The translations under genes were made by a program, and so were the position numbers. A stretch of DNA of 9,519 bases from Lachnospiraceae bacterium UBA3632 (GTDB taxonomy: Bacteria > Bacillota > Clostridia > Lachnospirales > Lachnospiraceae). Of the stretch, positions 5,290 to 9,519 are shown piece by piece; the first letter of the stretch is position 1; each line of letters begins with the position of its first letter. Below the pieces are notes generated by a model that saw nothing but the letters and a program-made list of their open reading frames with translations, was not told the DNA's origin and did not search any database. The DNA is taken from NCBI GenBank assembly GCA_002373975.1, contig DFKZ01000083.1, positions 1-9,519 of the forward strand. The letters run 5' to 3'.

Positions 5290-5319
5290 TGGGAGACAGC
5301 ATAAGCTGTCGTTAGAACC
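5290..5319 (+). promoter_or_regulatory. Second GGGAG-stem-CG element, between rplK and rplA
   Basis: TGGGAG (5290-5295) leads into a perfect 6-bp stem, GACAGC (5295-5300) with GCTGTC (5305-5310), around an ATAA loop, followed by GTTAGAACC. The order of flanking bases matches the element upstream of rplK at 4801-4833. It lies just before the rplA ribosome binding site (5322-5327). It is probably a second L1-binding site or a translational control hairpin; this is an inference. Confidence 0.5.
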
Positions 5320-5335
5320 TTAGGAGGAAAAAACA

Positions 5336-6025
5336 ATGAAGCATGGAAAGAAATATACTGAAGCGGCAAAGCTTGTTGACCGTTCGGTACAGTATGAACC
5401 CGCGGATGCGATCGCACTCGTAAAGAAGACCGCTACCGCAAAGTTTGATGAGACCATAGAGGTTCACATCAGAACAGGATGTGACGGACGTCATGCAGAT
5501 CAGCAGATCCGTGGCGCAGTAGTTCTCCCTAACGGAACCGGTAAGAAAGTAAGAGTACTGGTAATCGCTAAGGGCGATAAGCTGGCAGAAGCTGAGGCTG
5601 CAGGTGCAGATCACGTTGGAGGAGAGGAGCTCATCCCCAAGATCCAGAATGAAGGATGGCTCGATTTTGATGTTGTTGTTGCAACACCCGATATGATGGG
5701 CGTTGTCGGTCGTCTCGGTAAGGTGCTCGGACCTAAGGGTCTCATGCCCAACCCCAAGGCAGGAACCGTTACAATGGATGTTGCCAAGGCAGTTAACGAC
5801 ATCAAAGCAGGTAAAGTTGAATACAGACTCGACAAGAGCAATATCGTACACGTTCCCGTAGGAAAGGCTTCCTTTACTGAGGAGCAGCTCCAGCAGAACT
5901 TCGATGCTCTTCTCGAAGCTATCACAAAGGCAAGACCCAGCGCACTTAAGGGCCAGTACTTAAGAAGCATCACCCTTACAAGCACCATGGGCCCCGGAGT
6001 GAAAGTAAACACTGCAAAATATTAA
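5336..6025 (+). CDS. rplA: 50S ribosomal protein L1
   Basis: The 229-residue protein forms the mobile L1 stalk that helps release deacylated tRNA from the E site. In many bacteria it also represses translation of its own operon. The family signature LGPKGLMPNPKAGTVT is at residues 131-146. The N-terminal RTGCDGRHADQQIRGAVVLP block (46-65) and the C-terminal YLRSITLTSTMGPGVKV are typical. Domain II is intact and the length is standard. AGGAGG at 5322-5327 lies 8 bases before the ATG. It is the last gene of its operon, since a bidirectional-looking terminator follows within 10 bases. This differs from the common arrangement where rplJL follows directly. Confidence 0.98.
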   Translation: MKHGKKYTEAAKLVDRSVQYEPADAIALVKKTATAKFDETIEVHIRTGCDGRHADQQIRGAVVLPNGTGKKVRVLVIAKGDKLAEAEAAGADHVGGEELIPKIQNEGWLDFDVVVATPDMMGVVGRLGKVLGPKGLMPNPKAGTVTMDVAKAVNDIKAGKVEYRLDKSNIVHVPVGKASFTEEQLQQNFDALLEAITKARPSALKGQYLRSITLTSTMGPGVKVNTAKY

Positions 6026-6031
6026 TATTCA

Positions 6032-6068
6032 AAAAAAGCCTGTAGTCCTTTGGATTCCGGGCTTTTTT
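6032..6068 (+). terminator. Terminator after rplA (possibly bidirectional)
   Basis: AAAAAAGCC (6032-6040) pairs with GGCTTTTTT (6060-6068). An inner TCC-TTT-GGA (6046-6054) stem is separated from the outer stem by an imperfect internal loop. The run of six T's and the A-run on the opposite side make it a plausible terminator in both directions. It separates the rpmG-rplA operon from the glycosyltransferase gene. Confidence 0.8.
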
Positions 6069-6102
6069 ATCACTATAAGATTTTTTTGAAGAGGTCGTAA
6101 AA

Positions 6103-7302
6103 GTGTTAAAGAAAGAAAGTAAGATTGCGGATTGGATAATCAGATTTGCCCCTTATTTTATGATCGCCATCGCCACTATCGTAGCGATTGTAATAAGATT
6201 TGATTCGAGAAAGTTCTTTTCGGGGGACTCTAGCAATTTCCTGATCCCGTGGTTCCAACAGATAAGGAACAACGGCGGTCTTGCTTCGCTTAAAGAGCAG
6301 ATAGGGGATTACAACCTTCTCTATCAGACTCTTATCGCTTTTATGACCTATCTTCCTTTTATAGGTGACGATCAGTACAAGATCATGTACTGCTACAAGG
6401 CTCTTTCCTGCATTTTTGATTTTACGCTGGCAGGAGCTGTGGCATACACTGTATGCAATCTTAAGGGAAAGAAGCTTTTTGGAAACACATTTGCGCTTGT
6501 TTATGCGATCGTACTGTTTTTGCCCACGGTAATAATGAATTCATCACAGTGGTCCCAGTGCGATTCCATCTATTCAACTTTCGCAGTGCTCTTTATATGC
6601 TTTTTCTATAAGGAAAAATACATAAGAGCCTTTGTCTTTTATGGAATAGCGCTTGCCTTTAAGTTCCAGACCGTTTTTCTTTTGCCTTTTGTGCTGGCGT
6701 ATTATTTTTACAAGAAAAGATTTACGATCTTTTACTTGTTTATTTCCATCGGTGTGTTCTGGCTGAGCGGAATATTTGCCTATTTTAACGGGAGACCGCT
6801 TTATGCTCCGTTTACACTTTACTTTGCGCAGACCAATACCTACGGTGAGATGTACATGAGTTTCCCCAGCATCTGGCAGCTGTTCGGAAACGATTACCCC
6901 AGATACAAAAACTTTGCCGTTCTTTTGGCTTTCTCCATTTGCTTGGTGGGCTTTTATATCATCGTAAGCGGAAAAAAGAAGATCGAGGATCCTGCGCAGT
7001 ATCTGACATCGGCGATATGGTTTGTGTTCAGCTGTGTGCTGGTGCTTCCCGCAATGCATGACAGATATGCATATCTGATGGATATTCTGATGCTCATTGC
7101 GGCATTTATGGACAAAAAGAATTTTAAATATGCGTTTATATGCATACTGATGAGCTTTAAGTCGTATCCGGGTTACCTTATATTCCAGGACCATCTCACA
7201 TTTATCGATCCCATGATTTATGTGGCGACATGGGCACATTTTACCTATTCGGTATTTATCAAAAAAGATCCTGATGCCACCGCAGCCGGTGAAAAGGTGT
7301 AA
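6103..7302 (+). CDS. Polytopic GT-C-type glycosyltransferase, Gpi18/mannosyltransferase-like
   Basis: This 399-residue membrane protein has about ten hydrophobic segments. It is likely a lipid-phosphosugar-dependent glycosyltransferase of the GT-C superfamily, resembling bacterial proteins annotated as Gpi18-related mannosyltransferases. Supporting features are an acidic first external loop after TM1 (Asp34 and Asp42 in RFDSRKFFSGDSSNF), GDY at 68-70, NSSQWSQCDSIYSTF at 146-160, a KFQ at 187-189 followed by a membrane helix, and MHDRYAY (318-324) near the end. The sugar donor and acceptor cannot be told. The start is GTG at 6103, with GAGGT at 6091-6095. It lies alone between the rplA terminator and the rplJ promoter. 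A weak -10 (TATAAG, 6074-6079) is the only promoter hint, so it may rely on read-through. Codon choice looks more A/T-rich than in the ribosomal genes, as expected for a weakly expressed membrane protein. Confidence 0.8.
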   Translation: MLKKESKIADWIIRFAPYFMIAIATIVAIVIRFDSRKFFSGDSSNFLIPWFQQIRNNGGLASLKEQIGDYNLLYQTLIAFMTYLPFIGDDQYKIMYCYKALSCIFDFTLAGAVAYTVCNLKGKKLFGNTFALVYAIVLFLPTVIMNSSQWSQCDSIYSTFAVLFICFFYKEKYIRAFVFYGIALAFKFQTVFLLPFVLAYYFYKKRFTIFYLFISIGVFWLSGIFAYFNGRPLYAPFTLYFAQTNTYGEMYMSFPSIWQLFGNDYPRYKNFAVLLAFSICLVGFYIIVSGKKKIEDPAQYLTSAIWFVFSCVLVLPAMHDRYAYLMDILMLIAAFMDKKNFKYAFICILMSFKSYPGYLIFQDHLTFIDPMIYVATWAHFTYSVFIKKDPDATAAGEKV

Positions 7303-7348
7303 AAACCGGAGTGCAAAAGCGTAAAACGGAGAAAACACGAAAAAACGC

Positions 7349-7377
7349 TTGACACCTATTGCTTAATATGATATTTT
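7349..7377 (+). promoter_or_regulatory. Promoter of the rplJ-rplL unit
   Basis: A consensus TTGACA (7349-7354) is followed by a 17-base spacer and TATTTT (7372-7377), with TGA (7369-7371) as an extended -10. Transcription would begin near 7384, just upstream of the L10 leader. The sequence TATGAT (7367-7372) is too close to the -35 element to be the -10. Confidence 0.75.
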
Positions 7378-7394
7378 CTATTTTGGTTTTAAAA

Positions 7395-7446
7395 GAGGCC
7401 GAAGACAGCAGGTGCGGCAAAGCCGCGTAAATCCCGCCGAGGTTGA
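7395..7446 (+). ncRNA. L10 leader (ribosomal protein L10/L12-binding RNA element)
   Basis: The conserved signature CCGAAGACAGCAGGTG (7399-7414), a GC hairpin GCGGC-AAA-GCCGC (7414-7426), then TAAATCCCGCCGAGGTT (7428-7444) is the Firmicute L10 leader, which the L10(L12)n complex binds to autoregulate rplJ-rplL. The usual GCAGG/CCTGC stem is here GCAGG (7408-7412) against CCCGC (7433-7437), leaving one A-C mismatch in the middle. The element starts about 11 bases after the predicted transcription start and feeds the terminator at 7478-7508. Confidence 0.9.
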
Positions 7447-7451
7447 TCTGA

Positions 7452-7467
7452 AGTAATTGTGATTACT
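7452..7467 (+). other. Intermediate hairpin in the rplJ leader
   Basis: AGTAAT (7452-7457) and ATTACT (7462-7467) pair perfectly around TGTG. It sits between the L10-binding element and the terminator and probably acts as a spacer or pause hairpin. Confidence 0.5.
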
Positions 7468-7477
7468 GTGATTATCT

Positions 7478-7508
7478 CCCATGCTGTCAGGCAGTATGGG
7501 ATTTTTTT
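7478..7508 (+). terminator. Leader attenuator terminator before rplJ
   Basis: CCCATGCTG (7478-7486) pairs with CAGTATGGG (7492-7500), with one G-U pair, around TCAGG. Seven T's follow at 7502-7508. The 5' arm contains TGCTGTC (7482-7488), which is exactly complementary to GACAGCA (7404-7410) inside the L10-binding element. Free leader RNA can therefore form an antiterminator, while L10 binding would hold GACAGCA and let the terminator form. The rplJ ATG is 56 bases after the T-run. Confidence 0.88.
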
Positions 7509-7564
7509 ATGCAGAGCCTTAACGAGCCCTTTTATTACCTCAAAAAAATAAAGGAGGAAAAGAA

Positions 7565-8161
7565 ATGGCTAAGGTTGAAATCAAAGCCCCCATCGTGGAC
7601 GAGATCGCCGAGAACATCAAAGATGCCCAGTCACTGGTTGTCGTTGATTACCGCGGACTTACCGTTGAGCAGGATACTCAGCTTCGTAAGAATCTTCGTG
7701 AGGCAGGCGTTATCTACAAGGTATATAAAAATACCTTCATCACCAGAGCGATCAAGGGGACTGAGTTCGAAGGAATTCAGGAGTATCTTGAAGGACCTAC
7801 CGCTATTGCGGTTTCAAAGAGCGACGCTACCGCTCCCGCACGTGTACTTGCAAACTTTGCAAAGACCGCGCAGGCACTTGAGATCAAGGCCGGTATCGTA
7901 GAGGGAACCCTTTATGATGCAAAGGGAATGGGAACCATCGCAGCAATCCCTTCAAGGGACGAGCTTCTCTCAAAGCTTCTTGGAAGCTTCAAGAATCCTA
8001 TCACCAATTTTGCGCGCGTTATGAATCAGCTCGCAGAAAAAGGCGGCGCATCTGCTTGCGAAGCTCCCGCTAAGGAAGAAGCAGCTGAGGCACCCGCAGA
8101 AGAGCCTGCTAAAGAGGAAGCTCCCGCTGCTGAGGCAGCTGAGCCCGTAGCAGCAGAATAA
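7565..8161 (+). CDS. rplJ: 50S ribosomal protein L10
   Basis: The 198-residue protein anchors the L12 dimers to the ribosomal stalk and, with L12, binds the leader upstream to limit its own synthesis. The N-terminal rRNA-binding domain shows SLVVVDYRGLTVEQ (23-36) and YKVYKNTFITRAI. The helix that carries L12 dimers is near 132-160 (DELLSKLLGSFKNPITNFARVM). The last 37 residues (about 162-198) are an Ala/Glu/Pro-rich acidic tail beyond the core of about 165 residues, seen in several Clostridia. The ATG at 7565 follows AAGGAGG (7551-7557). rplL starts 40 bases after the stop with no terminator between, so the two are co-transcribed. Confidence 0.98.
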   Translation: MAKVEIKAPIVDEIAENIKDAQSLVVVDYRGLTVEQDTQLRKNLREAGVIYKVYKNTFITRAIKGTEFEGIQEYLEGPTAIAVSKSDATAPARVLANFAKTAQALEIKAGIVEGTLYDAKGMGTIAAIPSRDELLSKLLGSFKNPITNFARVMNQLAEKGGASACEAPAKEEAAEAPAEEPAKEEAPAAEAAEPVAAE

Positions 8162-8201
8162 TCACTGACTATTTATTTAATGTTTAATGGAGGAAATTAA
8201 A

Positions 8202-8579
8202 ATGGCTAAGTTATCCACTCAGGAAATTTTAGACGCTATTAAAGAGCTCAGCGTTCTTGAGCTCAATGATCTTGTAAAGGCAGCTGAGGAAGAGTTCGGC
8301 GTATCTGCAGCAGCAGGAGTTGTTATGGCAGCACCCGGAGCAGGCGCAGGCGCAGCAGCTGAAGAGAAGACAGAGTTTGATGTAGAGCTTACCGAGGTAG
8401 GCGCTGAGAAGGTTAAGGTTATCAAGGTTGTTCGTGAGATAACCGGTCTCGGACTTAAGGAAGCTAAGGATCTTGTTGAGGCAGCTCCCAAGGTTGTTAA
8501 GGAAGCAGCTTCCAAGGACGACGCTGAGAACATCAAGAAGTCTCTTGAAGAAGTTGGTGCAAAGGTTACTCTTAAGTAA
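8202..8579 (+). CDS. rplL: 50S ribosomal protein L7/L12
   Basis: The 125-residue stalk protein recruits and activates translational GTPases and is present in multiple copies per ribosome. The N-terminal dimerisation and L10-binding helices occupy about 1-33. A flexible Ala/Gly-rich hinge is at about 35-54 (SAAAGVV to GAGAGAAAEE). The globular C-terminal domain follows, with the factor-binding helix GLGLKEAKDLVE (82-93). The length and order are standard. An ATG at 8187 is in frame, but it lies within the ribosome binding site region. GGAGG (8189-8193) is 8 bases before the ATG at 8202, which is therefore chosen. An imperfect terminator follows 24 bases after the stop. Confidence 0.98.
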   Translation: MAKLSTQEILDAIKELSVLELNDLVKAAEEEFGVSAAAGVVMAAPGAGAGAAAEEKTEFDVELTEVGAEKVKVIKVVREITGLGLKEAKDLVEAAPKVVKEAASKDDAENIKKSLEEVGAKVTLK

Positions 8580-8602
8580 TCATCACCTTGAACGGATTAT
8601 TA

Positions 8603-8640
8603 ACGGGCGGCATTCAAAGCCGCCCGTCTTGTGCTTTTTT
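8603..8640 (+). terminator. Imperfect (leaky) terminator between rplL and rpoB
   Basis: A perfect 9-bp GC-rich stem, ACGGGCGGC (8603-8611) with GCCGCCCGT (8619-8627), closes a 7-base loop. The T-tract is delayed: CTTGTGC intervenes before six T's at 8635-8640. Such a separated tract suggests partial termination, which would lower rpoB expression relative to rplL, as is known for the E. coli rplL-rpoB attenuator. Confidence 0.75.
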
Positions 8641-8641
8641 C

Positions 8642-8662
8642 ACAGCCTGTTTTTAGGGCTGT
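8642..8662 (+). other. Secondary hairpin downstream of the rplL terminator
   Basis: ACAGCC (8642-8647) pairs with GGCTGT (8657-8662) around a T-rich 9-base loop. No T-run follows. It might stabilise the RNA 3' end or simply be incidental. Confidence 0.35.
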
Positions 8663-8704
8663 TCTATTCTGACAAAATATATTCCCATAAAATAAAAAAA
8701 CTCC

Positions 8705-8733
8705 TTGACCTATTGACAGTGGCGTGTTATTAT
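8705..8733 (+). promoter_or_regulatory. Promoter of rpoB
   Basis: TTGACC (8705-8710), a 17-base spacer and TATTAT (8728-8733), preceded by TGT (8725-8727) as an extended -10, form a good promoter with a start near 8740. A second -35-like TTGACA (8713-8718) lies 8 bases further on and could pair with GATAGT (8735-8740) at 16 bases, giving a possible overlapping start. The leader before the rpoB ATG would be about 75 nt. Confidence 0.75.
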
Positions 8734-8815
8734 GGATAGTGCGCTATTGTGCGGTGTTATGCTCAAAAGGCTCTCACCGGCCACAGTAAATAAAATAAAA
8801 TGAGGTGTAAGGTCA

Positions 8816-9519
8816 ATGGAAAAGTACAGAATCCGTCCTGCCGGTAACTCCAAAGTCACGCGTATGAGCTATGCGAGACAGAAGGAAGTTCTGGAAATGC
8901 CTAATCTGGTAGAAGTTCAGAAGAATTCCTACCGGTGGTTTTTGGATGAGGGACTCCAGGAAGTGTTCGACGATATCTCGCCGATCTCCGATTACAGCGA
9001 TTCGCTGAGCCTTGAGTTCGTATCCTACAGGCTTCACGAAGAGGACAAGAAGTATACTATTGAAGAATGTAAAGAACGTGATGCTACATACTCAGCTCCG
9101 CTCTTTGTTAAAGTGCGCCTGCACAGCAAAGAGGATAAGAACATCCAGGAGCATGATATTTTCATGGGCGATCTGCCGCTTATGACCGAGACCGGAACCT
9201 TTGTTATAAACGGTGCCGAGCGAGTTATAGTCAGCCAGCTTGTCCGTTCTCCCGGTATCTACTACGGAATCGGGCATGATAAGCTCGGAAAGAGGCTCTT
9301 TTCATGTACCGTCATACCCAACCGTGGCGCATGGCTTGAGTATGAAACGGATTCAAATAATGTATTCTATGTAAGAGTGGACCGTACACGTAAAGTGCCT
9401 GTAACGGTTCTGCTTCGTGCGCTCGGGCTTGGTACCAATGAGCAGATCCGCGAGATGTTTGGCGAAGAGGAAAAGATCGAGGCCAGCATTTCAAAGGATC
9501 CTTCCATCACGGACAAGAC
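8816..9519 (+). CDS. rpoB: DNA-directed RNA polymerase subunit beta (N-terminal part, runs off the window)
   Basis: The first 234 codons are present and remain open at the window end. A full RpoB is about 1,200 residues or more. The N-terminus MEKYRIRPAGNSKVTRMSYARQ leads into MPNLVEVQKNSYRWFLDEGLQEVF (about 28-51), the beta1/protrusion start. DIFMGDLPLMTETGTFVINGAERVIVSQLVRSPG (about 121-154) is the strongly conserved protrusion segment. The later rifampicin-binding regions and the active-site parts lie outside the window. The ATG at 8816 follows GAGGTG (8802-8807) by 8 bases. Its own promoter (8705-8733) and the leaky terminator upstream suggest it is driven both by read-through from rplJL and independently. 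rpoC is expected next. Confidence 0.98.
   Translation, partial: MEKYRIRPAGNSKVTRMSYARQKEVLEMPNLVEVQKNSYRWFLDEGLQEVFDDISPISDYSDSLSLEFVSYRLHEEDKKYTIEECKERDATYSAPLFVKVRLHSKEDKNIQEHDIFMGDLPLMTETGTFVINGAERVIVSQLVRSPGIYYGIGHDKLGKRLFSCTVIPNRGAWLEYETDSNNVFYVRVDRTRKVPVTVLLRALGLGTNEQIREMFGEEEKIEASISKDPSITDK

Noticed and set aside
6574..7338. 254-codon minus-strand reading frame opposite the glycosyltransferase
   Set aside because: It is rich in Lys, His, Arg and Ile in the pattern expected from the antisense of membrane codons, and the + strand protein has coherent membrane segments and motifs.
7317..7350. Inverted repeat AAGCGT/ACGCTT before the rplJ promoter as terminator of the glycosyltransferase
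   Set aside because: The arms are only 6 bp, the loop is 22 bases and no T-run follows; chance is likely. No convincing terminator was found for that gene.
7509..7901. + strand reading frame starting just after the leader T-run and overlapping rplJ
   Set aside because: It is in a different frame from rplJ, low in plausibility (Arg/Pro/Leu-rich) and lacks a ribosome binding site; L10 is unambiguous.
1..9519. CRISPR arrays, insertion sequences or phage genes
   Set aside because: There are no regularly spaced identical repeats with unique spacers, no transposase- or integrase-like proteins, and no terminal inverted repeats with target duplications. The only tandem array is the protein-coding hendecad repeat.

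Overview
The window looks like a chromosomal segment from a low-to-mid G+C Clostridia-type Firmicute, most likely in or near Lachnospiraceae (Butyrivibrio/Roseburia-like). This rests on strong AGGAGG ribosome binding sites, the character of the ribosomal proteins and the RpoB N-terminus, and the RelQ-type alarmone synthetase. The family assignment is inferred from sequence style and was not searched. All convincing genes are on the + strand.

Layout. (1) 203-841 encodes a RelQ/YjbM-type small (p)ppGpp synthetase, closed by a strong terminator at 854-884. (2) 842-1256 is a gene-free stretch with that terminator, an orphan hairpin, a near-perfect palindrome and a sigma-A-type promoter. (3) 1257-3709 is a probable two-gene operon: a tail-anchored coiled-coil protein built from ten 11-residue repeats, then a membrane-anchored LysM-G5-M23 cell-wall peptidase whose start has no visible Shine-Dalgarno sequence. 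(4) 3738-6025 is the classic rpmG-secE-nusG-rplK-rplA operon. It has a strong extended -10 promoter embedded in an inverted repeat, a structured leader before rplK, a related RNA element between rplK and rplA, and a terminator after rplA. (5) 6103-7302 encodes a polytopic GT-C/Gpi18-like glycosyltransferase between rplA and rplJ, where it interrupts the usual ribosomal gene order. (6) 7349-8579 is a promoter, an L10 leader with a terminator/antiterminator switch, then rplJ and rplL. (7) 8603-9519 is an imperfect terminator, a separate promoter and the first 234 codons of rpoB, which runs off the window.

Together the genes supply ribosomal proteins (L33, L11, L1, L10, L12), a transcription-elongation factor (NusG), a translocon subunit (SecE) and RNA polymerase beta. 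The neighbouring RelQ makes the alarmone that down-regulates ribosome and RNA synthesis. The most interesting less-explained parts are the repeat-protein plus peptidase pair, the glycosyltransferase in the ribosomal cluster, the three-arm structure at the rpmG promoter, and the paired GGGAG-stem-CG RNA elements flanking rplK.
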